64,000 nt of DNA, from the NCBI GenBank assembly GCA_002049455.2, contig KV918953.1, forward strand, positions 62,001 to 126,000, in the 5' to 3' direction. The position numbers and the translations under genes were made by a program. The notes beneath the pieces were generated by a model. It did not search any database and was not told where the DNA came from. It saw only the letters and a list, made by a program, of their open reading frames with translations. Shown in pieces: positions 31,382 to 42,340 of this stretch (position 1 is the stretch's first letter; the number at the start of each line of letters is the position of its first letter). The stretch is from Porphyra umbilicalis (Eukaryota > Rhodophyta > Bangiophyceae > Bangiales > Bangiaceae).

Positions 31382-34300
31382 ATGGCGGGCTCGAGCTCGG
31401 AGGCGTCGGTGAAGATCGAAAAGCTCTGCAACGACAACTACGTGACGTGGTCGGCCAATGTTGAGCAGGTGCTCAAGCTCAAGAACTGCTGGGAGGCGGT
31501 GGGACCGCCCCCTCTCGCCGTCGAGCGCGTATTGGACGGGGGGGAGGAGCTGCCGTCACGCTCGGAAGTGATGGCGCTGCTACAGACCGTCGGCACCTCG
31601 GAGGAGGTGGCGGCCATCAAGGCGGAAGCCCGCGTGCAGCTGGCTGTGCTCGACTGGGTGCGCAAGGACGAAGTTGCGCGGGCAACGCTCAACCTCAACG
31701 TGACAGAGATCCATCACGCCACGTTCCGTGTCTGCGGTACGGCACGCGGGGCGTGGAAGGCCCTGGAGGAGGTGTTCCGGTCGCGCAACATGGCGCGGTC
31801 GATGGACGTGCGCCGACGACTGGCTACCATCTCCAAGCGCCGGGACGAGGGGAAGATCGAGTACATTAACCGCGGCACGATGCTGCGGTACGAGCTGGGG
31901 CAGCTCGGCCAAGACCAATCCGAGGCGGACCTCGTGACGGCGCTGTTGCCGCGGCTGCCGTCGACGTACGGGACCACGGTGGAGCTCCTAGAGAGCCAGG
32001 GGATCCCCAGCCTCCGCGTGGCGACGGAGCGCCTCATGGCAGCGGAGGTGAAGCGGCTCGGGGCGCCCGAGTCCCGATACGAGGACCGGGCTGTGGCAAT
32101 GGCTGCCGGCCCAGTCAACCGCCACGTGACACCTCACGTGGGCGGGCGTGTCTGCTTCCACTGCAACCGGCCAGGGCACTTCAAGCGCAACTGCCCCGAG
32201 TGGCGACGCCGGGAGGGCGGGGATGGACTGGCAATGACGGTCGTGGGGGGCAGGTGCGCCCTGAAGCGGGCGGCGTCGCTCCCAGCCGCTGCGTGGATCA
32301 TTGACAGCGGGGCGTCTCACCATATGATCGGGGACGTCGCCTTCCTTAAGGGACGCACAGCCGTGGCTCCAGTGCACATCCAGATGCCGGACGGCGCGAT
32401 GGCCACGGCGACTCAAAGTGGGACTGTAACGCTGCCGGTGTGGTCCCTGGGCGGGAGCACCGCGCTGACGCTCCGCGGGGTGCTGCATGTGCCCGGGATG
32501 GCAGTCAACCTCTTCTCCGTCCAAGCCATCATGCCGCGCGGGTTCGCGGCGACCTTCCGGGACGGGGGGGTGTCGATCAACGGCGGAGCTGGGCAGGTTC
32601 TTGTTGGTGTACGCGCCGGGGCGGTCCATATCCTGCCCACTGCGTACGACCCCCCGCGGGAGGCAGCCGAAAGTGGCACCCCCGGATACGCCGGAGCTGC
32701 GGTGGGAGCCGAGATTTGGCACCGCCGGTTTGGTCACTGCGGGGTACGGGACCTGACCCGAGTGGGGAAGGCGACGGACGGCATGCTGGTGGCCGGCGCG
32801 AGCATCAAGGGGGCTCTCAGCAAGGGCTGTAATTCATGCCAGGTGGCCAAGCAGGTGCGGGCGCCATACCACGCGTCGGTCAGCCACAGCATCGTCTTCC
32901 TGGGGCTGGTGCACACAGACGTCGGCGGTCCGATGGTGCACATGTCTATGGGCGGGGCGCTCTACTGGGTGACAATCATCGACGACTACACGAAGATGGC
33001 GGCGGTTGTACCGATCCAGGGCAAGGACGAGGCTGCGGGGGCCGTGCAGCGCGTCGTGACCCTGTGGGAGACCCAGACGGGAAAGAAGCTGCAGCGTCTG
33101 CGCTCACACATCAAGGAGATGTACATCAACCTTCCGGACAGCACCGAGCCCGGCGGGGCACATGATGTCTTTCGTCTCAACCTAGCTCTGTATGCGACAA
33201 AGCAGGCCGGGCGCCTGTGGGGCATCAAGCTCGACAAAGAGCTCAAGGCTATGGGGCCAGTCCGGTCCAAGGTGGACCCGTGCCTCTACACATGGAGCCA
33301 CCCGGTGCACGGGCTGGTTTACATCCTCGTCTACGTGGACAATCTCATCGTTGCGGGAAAGAGCCTCGACGGGGTTCAAGCAGTAAAGAACTCGGTGTCG
33401 GCGACGTTCGACGTGCGCGACATGGGGGAGGTCAAGGACTTCATCGGCATGAAGGTAATGCGAGACCGGGCGGCCAAGACGCTCACCCTGAGCAACCCGG
33501 GGCATGTTATCGCACTCCTTGAGGCGTTTGGAATGTCCAACTCCACGCTCATTAAGACGCCAATGGTCGTCGGCGGTCCTGCCCTAGGTGAATTTTTGGT
33601 TCCTTCTTGGCGACACATTGGCGACACACAGCGGTCGAGTGTCGCCAACGTGTCGCGCAGGGGGGCAAACTGTGTCGGAGACGGGAGCACCATGGGAGCA
33701 CGCCGGCAGCGGATAAGCATCCGGCCGTGCCGGATACGGAACAAACATAAGGAGCATCCTGTTCAATTGCAATTTTCCGCGGCAAAAGTTTGGATCTAGT
33801 ATTCCATAAATCGATGACTGACACGCGACCAACAATCTCAGTCATATGACATTGTGGATCACGCGACAGGAACGCGTCCACAGGAAATATCTGCAGATCA
33901 CAAGCGCCACCCTGCGTCGCGGCGGCCGCCGCCGCCGCCGCGTCGAGCGCGTCGCGAGTAGCGCCAAACAGGGCGGCGTCGGCGGTGGCGGCGTCGGCAG
34001 CGGCGGCGGCGGCGGAGGCGCGGTGCCGCACCGGCGGGTGCCCATTGGAGACGGCGGCCGTCGCGGACGCGGGGGCCGGCGGGGGAGACAGGAGGGCGCC
34101 CCGCCGCCGCCGCCGCCCGCAACAGCAGACGCCGCGTCGCCCCCCCCCCCGCGCCCGCACCCGCTCCAGCACCCGCACCCGCCCCCGCCCCCGCCGCGAC
34201 CGGCAGCGGCTGACACGCCGCCCGCATGAGCAGGAGCACAAGCACCTGCCGCACCGCCGGAGTGCGGGCGGCGGCGCCGCCCGGTGCAAACAGCGCGCGC

Positions 34301-36687
34301 AGCAGCCCGTCGGTGACGGCGGGCACGCATAGCATCCACACGGGCGCCGTCGACGGCACCGCGTCGGCGGGGGTGGGGGCCGCTGCGCCCGCCCCCCACC
34401 CCCTCACCGGCGGCACCTTTCTCCCCCCCCCCCCCTTCGCCCAAACTGCTGTCGACGAGGCCAGGCCCCCCCCCCCCCCCACCCCACCGCCGCCGACGAG
34501 GCAAGCCCCCCCCCCCGCCCGCCGCGTTGGGCGCGGCGCAAAAGCCGAGCGCAGCGTCGTCAGCCACCGCCGCCGTCGCCCCGCCGTCGCCCGACGGCGG
34601 CCGGACGCGCCGAGGCACCGTCGCCGAGTCGCCGCCGCCAATTCGCTGCCCCCGTCGGCTGCCGCGGCGCCGCCCCGCGCGGGGTGCCTGTCGCCTTCGA
34701 GCGCGAAATCTGCGGCAGCCGCAGCGGCGCCGCCCCTTGCCGCCGCTGGCGCCCGCCCGCCACTCGAGGTCGACGCGGCGCCGGCGACGCCGCCACCCCC
34801 CCCAGCCGCGCGCACCTCCTTGATCTCCAAGACCACCGACGCCGCCGCGTCGCTGTCGCCTTTCGCCGCCGCAGCTTGCCGCCGCCGCCGCCGAAACAGC
34901 GCACGCCCCCAGCACGTCCGCCTTCCCCCCCGCGCCGACAACGCGGCAGCCGCGGCCGCCGACCGCCGCATCGCCGCCGCCCCTTGCCGCCGCCGCCGCC
35001 TTGTGCACTGGCGGCGGCGGCGACGACGCGTGGCGGCGGCGGCAGACGCCGCCGCCACGCCCGACACCGCCTCGGCTTGCCGCTGCCGCCGCCGACAACG
35101 CGCACCCCCCCCGCACGTCCGCCCCCCCCGGCCCTCCCGCGGCGGGAGGCCGCAGACGCGATCCTGCTTCTTGCAGCCGCCGCTGCTTGCCACCTCATCG
35201 CAGCCGGCCGCGGACCGCGCCGGCACTCTGAGTCGCGGCCACCGCGCGGGCGGCGGGGGCGGGGGATGACCGCCGGCCGCCAGGGGTGCCCTTCGCGGCC
35301 GACAAGGGTGCCCTTCGCGGCCGCCAGGGGTGCCCTTCGCGGCCGTCGGTGGTGGCGGTTGGAGCCTCTTCCGCCCCCCCAAGTGCTCAGGGGGCATTTA
35401 TGGGAGAAGAGGTCACCGCCAACCAATCCGATTTCTGGAAACACAAGGGTACACAAGCAGAACAATGAGGACATGGCTCTTATCCAATGAAATTCGTCTC
35501 AACACACCTTGCCGCACGGCAAAAACACGGCCAGTGTCAGAGTCCCTCTGATACTGTCACCGCAGTGCGGCACCAGCCAATCAGAGGCCGAATTCACCGG
35601 CACTATTGCTATGATAGACGGCGGAGGCCGGTCTGCTGCTGTCCTGACCATTCCGTGCTGACAGTGATCTCGCCTGAGTGCACCAGGGGCGAGGCCCCTC
35701 CTGAATTCGTGAAATTGCATCATTACAGTGATACACAAGCCTGGGACTTGGCCGTGTCAGCTTGATTCTCGTTGTCTTAGCCGTTGGACATGGCATCCGA
35801 ACCGAATAATTGTGTCGCCCGATCCCCGACCGGCCATTACAAGTCGTAGGCGGCGGTTTCGATGGGGCACCACACTGTGTCGCCCTCAAACCGCTTGAAA
35901 GTAACCAAAGAAGCGCGATGGCAGAACCGCCGACGGTGTCGGGGGCCAAGCTGGCCAAGACGGGGGAGAACCTCTTGCCCGACGGCAACCGATATGCCGA
36001 ACTTGTCGGCTCCCTGCTCTATCTCTCTACAACGACGACGCCGGACATTGCCTTTGCCGTGGGCGTGCTGTCGCGCTACATGGCCTGCCCCGAGGAGGAC
36101 CACATGCGCGCGGCCAAGGGGGTGCTTCGGTACCTTCGCGGGGCCTCGCGCCTCGGGTTCGCGTACGGCACCTACAAGCCTCTCCAAGGGTACGACGACG
36201 CCGACTGGGCGGGCGATGTTGACGCTCGTCGGTCGACGACGGGTTTCATCTTCACCCTCAACGGCGGGCCGGTCTCGTGGGCGAGCAAGCGCCAGTCGAC
36301 GGTGGCAACGTCGACGGCTGAGGCCGAGTACGTGGCCGCCGCGATGACGACAAAGGAGGCCCTTTGGCTCCGAAAGCTTTTTCGGCGCTTGGCGTCGACG
36401 GCGGTGCCGTTCCCATGGGGGAAGACAACCAGGCGTGCCTGGCGCTCGTCAACAACCCCGAGGCAACGAGACGCACCAAGCACGTGGACGTCGCGTACCA
36501 CATGGTGCGCGATTACGTGGCGCGCGGCGACGTGACCTTTTACTTCCTGCCGAGCGCTGAGATGCCCGCGGACGGGCTCACCAGGGCGCTGCCGGAGCCG
36601 GCGTTCAAGGCCTTCCGTGACGCAGCGGGTGTCGGGCCCGACTTGGGCGCGGCGGCGGGCGCGCTTGAGCCGGACCTGGCGTGCTAA
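31382..36687 (+). pseudogene. second copia family gag-pol, internally deleted and interrupted
   Basis: Gag starts at 31382 (UBN2-like). An intact zinc knuckle follows (CFHCNRPGHFKRNC, about 32150), then protease DSGASHHM (about 32310), then integrase with LWHRRFGHCGV-type zinc site and the first catalytic Asp segment (IIDDYTKMA). Near 33100 the reading passes in frame straight from the integrase LRS segment into an RT segment equivalent to EVYM...YGLKQ. The rest of integrase and the first RT motifs are therefore deleted. The RT box reads YVDN, not YVDD. A 2.37-kb insertion occupies 33568-35934. RT/RNase H then resume (RYAELVGSLLYLS, DADWAGD, EAEYVAAA), with one frameshift around 36390-36420 before NQACLALVNNPE...KHVDVAYHMVRD. 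The end is at 36687. It differs enough from element 1 to be a separate family. Confidence 0.9.
33568..35934. mobile_element. 2.37-kb element with imperfect inverted ends, inserted in copia RT
   Basis: The left end CGTCGGCGGTCCTGCC is mirrored by the right end, whose complement reads GTCGGCGGTTCTGCC. The match continues loosely inward (TTTGGTTCCTT / TTTGGTTACTT, then GGCGACACA on both sides). GGT flanks it at 33565-33567 and 35935-35937. Removing the element plus one GGT joins the copia frame in phase at the expected motif. Subterminal GTGTCGC repeats are dense at the left end. The interior (33.9-35.35 kb) is GC-rich, open on both strands (499 codons minus, 347 plus) and has no transposase motif. 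It is non-autonomous. Three-base duplications occur in CACTA and PIF/Harbinger elements, but the termini match neither canonical sequence. Confidence 0.65.
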
Positions 36688-36714
36688 CGCACGTCGACAC
36701 ACTGCCCGGCTTTG

Positions 36715-37450
36715 GGGCGCTAAAGGGCTTTAGCGCATCCTGCTGGGCGGGCCCGGGCGCCGATTTCAAGAATTCGGGCCCGGATGTCGCGGCCTGGAAG
36801 ATCGTTCCGGGACCAGCACGTGGCGCTGTTGCAGCACGTGGCGCTGTTGCAACACGTGGCGTCGTTACAACACGTGGTGTCGGTTCAACACGCGGCGATG
36901 GGGCCAAAGTGCTTTGGGCCCTCTTCCGGTGGTGCCCGACGGGCCGGATGTGGTCGTACGGGCACCCGGACGGGTCGGGCGTGGTCAGGGCACCTGCCCG
37001 GTCGTTCCTGGGCCCTTTCCGAGGTCGGTTGAAAAACCGAGATTTGGAAGGGGTCTAAAGGGCTTTAGCCCCGCCGTGAGAACGGTCATTGTGGGGGTGG
37101 TGCCCGATGGACCTGATGGGGTCCCACGGGTACCAGGGAGGCCCGGAGATGCCTCTGGCATCCTCGCGGGCCTGTTTTGGCCCCATCGGAGGTCAGTTGA
37201 AAAACCGACTTCTCGACATGGGGCTAAAGGGCTTTAGACCCCCGGCCAGAACGGTCACTGTGGGGGTGGTGCCCGATGGACCGGATGGGATCCTACGGGC
37301 ATCAGGGAGGCCCGGAGGTGCCTCTGGCATCCTCGCGGGTCTGCTTTGGCCCCATCGGAGGTCGGTTGAAAAACCGACCTCTGGACATGGGGCTAAAGGG
37401 CTTTAGACCCCTCTGCATGAAAGGGGTCTAAAGGGCTTTAGACCCCTCGG
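36715..37450 (+). repeat. 169-bp tandem repeat with palindromic CTAAAGGGCTTTAG motifs
   Basis: CTAAAGGGCTTTAG occurs at 36720, 37055, 37224, 37393 and 37428. The three middle copies are 169 bp apart. Units also share GGTGGTGCCCGATGGACC, GGCATCCTCGCGGG and the hairpin GGTCGGTTGAAAAACCGACC. An 18-bp tandem (CAACACGTGGCGTCGTTA type, five copies) sits at 36814-36903. Directly follows the copia RNase H stop. Confidence 0.85.
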
Positions 37451-38503
37451 TCAGATCGTCCCCGGAGAGCCTTGCATGGACTTTCGATGACGGGAATTTG
37501 ACCGGGTGGGAGGAAGTATCCCTGGGGTACTTGGGGGAGTGTGAAGTGTACTTCCGCAGTCCCCCATGCACAATTGGCCCTTGCGTAAGTCGCAAGTCTT
37601 TGTATTTGTGTGGTGACACTGCATGTACTTGATTGTAGATCTTTCAGCGGGGAACCCATTAGGGGTTGAGCTCCGGGGGAGATTTGTGTGGGGAGCGGCG
37701 CCTGGAGTGTGAGGCTGTGGGCGCCCACCGCAGGTGCGGGAGCTGCCCTGGGAGGTGCCGTGCGGGCCTTGTCGGCCGCGCCATTGGGGGTGCCTGGGAA
37801 GGCCCTGCGGCTGAGGCGGCCTGGGGGATAGCAGGCACGCCTTCGCAGGCCTGGGAACGCAGTGCCTAGTAAAATAACGCACCCACCCAACATCATCGAC
37901 TTCACACGTACACTTGTTTGTTTTTTTATTCGCGAGGTGCACACGCATCCCGTTCGACGACACTAGTTGTACTGGCCAATGTCTTCTCTCTACAAGACGC
38001 GACGGAGTGCGTGAGTGGAGTGATCATCGATTTTCCTGTATCGTCGGCATTACCAGGAGCCTTTTCGTCGGCTTGCTCCATGCTCACGCAGCACTTGCTT
38101 TCAGGGTGTCTGTCCGAGTCGTGTCACTGTTTTTTTCATGCCAGCACTGGACGACGGGTCCCTCGCCCCCATCCGCCCCTCCCCTCTCATTCTCCAATAG
38201 GACAAGTGATGACAAGCCGGCACCCACGCCTCTCCGGTCGCCCAGACCGAGAGCTGCCAAGTTTGTTTGAGTCGGCTCTTTTTTATCGATTACGAAGTCC
38301 CCTGGGCGACCTCTGTCCATTTTTCAACACGAGGCGCCTTTCCCGTATTTGACCATCGGCCGCGTGTCCCGCAAGTTCTTTTGATGCGCATGCACTCTCT
38401 TTTTTCAGGACGAGGTTACATCATCAGCCGTTGCTGCGTCTTTGGTTTCGTATTTCCTGAATGTGTTCGTGGTATAGTCTGTGTCAAACGGCCTGATAGT
38501 CAT
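37451..38503. other. spacer between tandem repeat and Tigger-type transposase
   Basis: No gene recognised. GGGGGAGA followed by TTTGTGTGG near 37676-37690 could be a polypurine tract and LTR start for copia element 2, but no matching 5' LTR supports this. The transposon's 3' end should lie in this interval. I could not find its terminal repeat. Confidence 0.3.
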
Positions 38504-40942
38504 TTATTGCTCGTCTCCCTCTCTGTCAGAACCGGTGTCCATCGCATCTGATGCGCTGCTCTGTCCTTCACAAAAACCAGCGTCGGCCGTGTCCAATATA
38601 GCTTCCGGGTCACTCTCCAGGTCCAACCATGTCTCGACGGCCACCTGCCGCTCGACGGGAGGTGCGTCCCCAAAGCAAGTGCCACCCAGAGCGCACGACT
38701 GCAGACGGACAACGATTTCCGCAGCCTCATCCGATACAGCTCGCAAGGAGTTGCGATAGTCACCGTGCCGAGCGGTCAGGCGTGCCTCCATCTCTAGAGG
38801 AAGAATGCGCGCCTTCAACCAGCAGTGCGCGATGGTGGCTGGCTCCATGTCCTGCCACTCCTCCTTAACAAGCTCGGACACGTCCTACAAGTGAGCCTCC
38901 CCACCATCACGCACGCCCCGCACCGGGCGTGGCTCGGCAGCGCGCCGTCGACGGGCGCGCCGTCGCGGACCAGCACTTGCGCGACCCTCGATACGGTGGG
39001 CCTCCACCCACACATTGGGCAGCCGAAGGAGAAGATGCGCTGGCACGCTGGGTACAACAGGGGCCACGTACGCACGTGGCTCGCTCGTTGGACCTGGGGC
39101 GACCGGCGCCACAGCACAGGCGCCAAAGAGCCCGGCTGAAGCGGACGCCTGCCTGGCCGCAGCAGCGAGTGGGATGGGCGCCGCCGCACCAACAGCACGT
39201 GCAGGCAACCGGGGCGGATCGCCCGTGGCCCAATCATCCCTCGCCGGCGCCCTCGCGCCGGACTCCACCATAGTGGTGCCCGCCGCCGCGGCCACTGATG
39301 AAGATTGCACAGGTCTGGCGCCCCCCAATACCGAGGCAATGTTGGCCTCACCGCCTTCCTCACAATGTGGCTGAAATCTCACAGTCACACCGCGACCGGC
39401 GCTCCCCCCCGTCGCTGTCCTGTGGCTCGGCGGTCCCGTTAGGCCCCACCCATCGACCCGACCGTCAGTCGCGCTCTCGGTGGGTCGCGACGCCTCCATC
39501 ACAACCCCTTCTGGAGCGCGGTTGGTCACGCCGGTACCAGTCGCGGGTGCCTCCGTCGCCGAAGGGCCACCACTGGATGCGCTCTGCCGTCTTCGAGCGT
39601 CAGCCAAATGTGTGACCCGAGTGCGTTCAAACGCCTCAACCACAAAAGCCAGCAGCCGCCGTTTGTACCTGCGCTTTAGCGCCGCGATGATACCGGCGTC
39701 TAGGGGCTGGTGGACGGAGGTAACGTTAGGCGGTAGAGGGATGGTAGCGACCTGAGGGTGCTCCAGCTTCGAGTGTGCGCCGCAGTTGTCCACGACCAGC
39801 GCCACAGGTAGCGACGTCCGCGCCCGCACGGCAGGCACGAAAACCGTGGTGAACCATTTTTCGTAGACGTCGGCGTCCACCCACGCCCACTTTTGGTTGA
39901 AGTAAGGTAGAGGGCACGCCGCCCGCGGGGGTTTGAAGCAAACTGGAACTTGAGCAATGCCAATAATGGCCACAGGGATCTTGTGGGTGCCTGTTGCATT
40001 GCATGCCAAAACCAGCGTCACGCGGTCCTTGGCTTTCATAGCCTTGGTCCCACGAACGCGCCGCCGCCGCCCAGCGGTCACGTACGCGCGGTTTGGGACA
40101 CACCGGAAAAAGAGACCAGTTTCATCCATATTGTAGATTTGGTCGGGCTCATAGGCAGGCAGGTCCGCCCGTATTTGCGCCATCCGCTCTTGTGCCGCCT
40201 CCACATCAGTGGCCGCCGACCCGCCCGTGCCCCAAAGTGACGTGTTGACCAGGTTGTGCCTTGCCGCCCACCGCCGCAAAAGTCCCGTCGACGCCGCAAA
40301 GCCGGATACGCCCAGCCGCTCCCCAATCTCGCGAGCCCGCTGCTGCAAAACCGCCATCGTCAACGGCAGAGTGTCTGGCCCCAGGCCGTTCACTATCTCG
40401 TACCAACGACGCAACTCGCGGTCTACGTCCGCCATCGTTGACCACCGCACCCGTAGGGAGCCCAGCGGCTCCCCGCTTGCGGCACGGCCTTGTAGCGACA
40501 TCCTCGACTTGACCGAGCACACCGCCCGCACAGCGGCCACCGATGTACGTTTGGGGAAAACTTTTACCAAATCTTGCGTCTTGTAAAACATCCCCGTGTC
40601 CTTGAGACGAATAATCTCCAGCTTGTCCCCGAGTGTTAGTGGCTGGCGCTTCTTCCTGACGCCCGTGTGGCCCTCCGCCACGCGTGCCGTGCCGCGTGCG
40701 GTAGATCTAGTGGGTGCGCTGGTAGCAGGAGCCGCGCCCTCCAAGTGAGCAACAGCGGCGGCAGATGCCGCCGCTGCCGCAACATCAACGGCACGCCGAG
40801 TCTCCGGCGACGCCAGCGGGTACACGTGCTGTACAGCAGCGTCTGCTGCGGCAGCAGCGACGCGTCGTACTGTTGATGTTGACGAGGTGGCAGGTCCGGC
40901 GGGAGGGGTGGATGAGGGGAGGCGCCGGCGTCGGGGCGCCAT
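38504..40942 (-). CDS. Tigger/pogo-type (CENP-B-like HTH, DDE_1) transposase
   Basis: ATG at 40942. Residues 1-100 are Ala/Arg-rich. About 100-240 contain the CENP-B-type DNA-binding helices (KRQPLTLGDKLEIIRLKD onward, then an HTH with LSVSGFAAS-like helix and LLRRWAARH). The DDE_1 catalytic core runs from about 265 to 430: YNMDETGLFF, LVVDNCGAH, LPPNVTSVHQPLDAGII, a DDD triad. A low-complexity stretch of about 240 residues follows, then TAG at 38885-38887. The same frame continues as DVSELVKEEWQDMEPATIAHCW, the usual C-terminal segment of this family. THLA before the low-complexity stretch and DVSELV after the TAG fit directly. The stretch may therefore be a 0.72-kb intron (acceptor TTGTAG, possible GC donor) or an insertion, with the TAG not a real break. 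The family cuts and pastes at TA. Confidence 0.85.
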
Positions 40943-41961
40943 CGTCGCTAGGCAGCGACTGCGTCGACGGGCGCGACCGTGACGATGACCGGGACAATGG
41001 TGGTCACCGGGATGGGGACCTAGGTTTCAGAAAATGCGGGCAGCGTCGGGAGATCTCGGCTCTGGAAGCGTTCCAGCTACGGCGGTGCCGGCGTGATCTG
41101 GAGGTTGACATTGACACCAGCGTTTAGTTGTCAATGTAATTGACGTTAGTTGAAAAATCATTGATAGTCGATCGACCGGAATACCGACGTCGGTCATAGC
41201 ATGTGATCGGGGCCGATTCCGGCCGAGCACCTTGTGATCGGAGCCGATTCCGGTCGACCGCCGCTCACTTATATAGCAGGTGCTATACAACCGGGTGCCT
41301 TATTGTAGTACCACAATCTAGGGGGTTACCTCAGAAGGAGGGAAGTAACGGCCGTCTCAGCCGCTCGCGCGACACCCGCTATGGGACTCGAGGTCCGGGA
41401 AGTCGGGCCGATCGAAACGCCAAGACATCAAGACACGGTGTACTTGCCGGCGACGACGGTGCCTCCCACCGTCGTCGCCCTTCGTCCTAAAAGGGCGGAA
41501 ACCGTCGCCCGGGCCTAATTTCCCCAAATGGGAATTGACCCGGGCCGTCACCAACCAATGCAGATAATTCCCTCCATGCATGTCAAGTCCCCCGAGGCGA
41601 TCATTACAGACGAGGGGGAGAAACCGTCCCGCGCGCAACGCGCTGCACCCGCCGCGTGGCGCCCGGTCGGCCGTCGCCTGCCGCGCCCTCTCGGGCGCGC
41701 CAGCGCCCGCTCGGGCGCGCCAATCCGGCCTCCCGCGGGGCCCGCGTGCCGGGCGCGGCGGATCGGGTACGCTCCCTCAGGTGGCCCGAGCCGGGCAGCG
41801 GGGCCGCCCCCTCGCCCCGCCATCCCGCGTCGCCAACCCGTCGGCCACCACCGCCGCTGGCGTCGCCACCTCGCGTCGGGGACCGCGTCCCCCGCCGTCG
41901 CCGACGTCCCCGCGGTGGCCCCCTGGCGCATAGGGGGCCCCGTAGTACTACACTTATGATC
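40943..41961. other. spacer with repeats, right of the Tigger-type transposase
   Basis: Contains a short hairpin (ACATTGACA/TGTCAATGT, 41107-41135), a 33-bp direct repeat pair built on GTGATCGGGGCCGATTCCGG (41202-41262), and an inverted pair CCCGGGC/GACCCGGGC around ATTTCCCC/GGGAAT (41507-41545). The 41.63-41.94 kb part is GC-rich and open on both strands. The transposon's 5' end should be here, but I cannot fix it. Confidence 0.35.
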
Positions 41962-42340
41962 GATCGATGACTGTACATGGCGGCTCCACAGGCTGCCACC
42001 GTGCACGGCCATGACGACCTGTCAGCCAATCACACATGTAAGAATCACAGACGGGATTGTGTGCACCCAAACGTGTTGCACGGGTGTTGAGGGCTGGCGC
42101 AAGGCTGGGAATTTCATGGCTGGAAACTGCCGTGGAGGCGGTTTTTTCTTCCATGTTGGCCCGTCTACAGCTCTCGCGTACATCATGCGATCTACCTGCA
42201 ACTTTCCACGAGACAAGCTGAGGGTCGCCCCCTCTGGTCTTGAGAAGCACAGCGTCTCTGCTACAGCGGTTTACGCTACCCAGTCGGTTTTTTAGGGCTC
42301 TCAGAGACGTCGTAGATGCAGTTGCAACGGCGCCCCCCTC

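Noticed and set aside
33842..35397. 424- and 499-codon minus frames inside the insertion
   Set aside because: Low-complexity Arg/Ala/Gly translations with an equally open plus frame, and no transposase motif.
37670..37900. 3' LTR of copia element 2
   Set aside because: A purine run precedes it, but nothing there matches the sequence before the primer-binding site at 31085.
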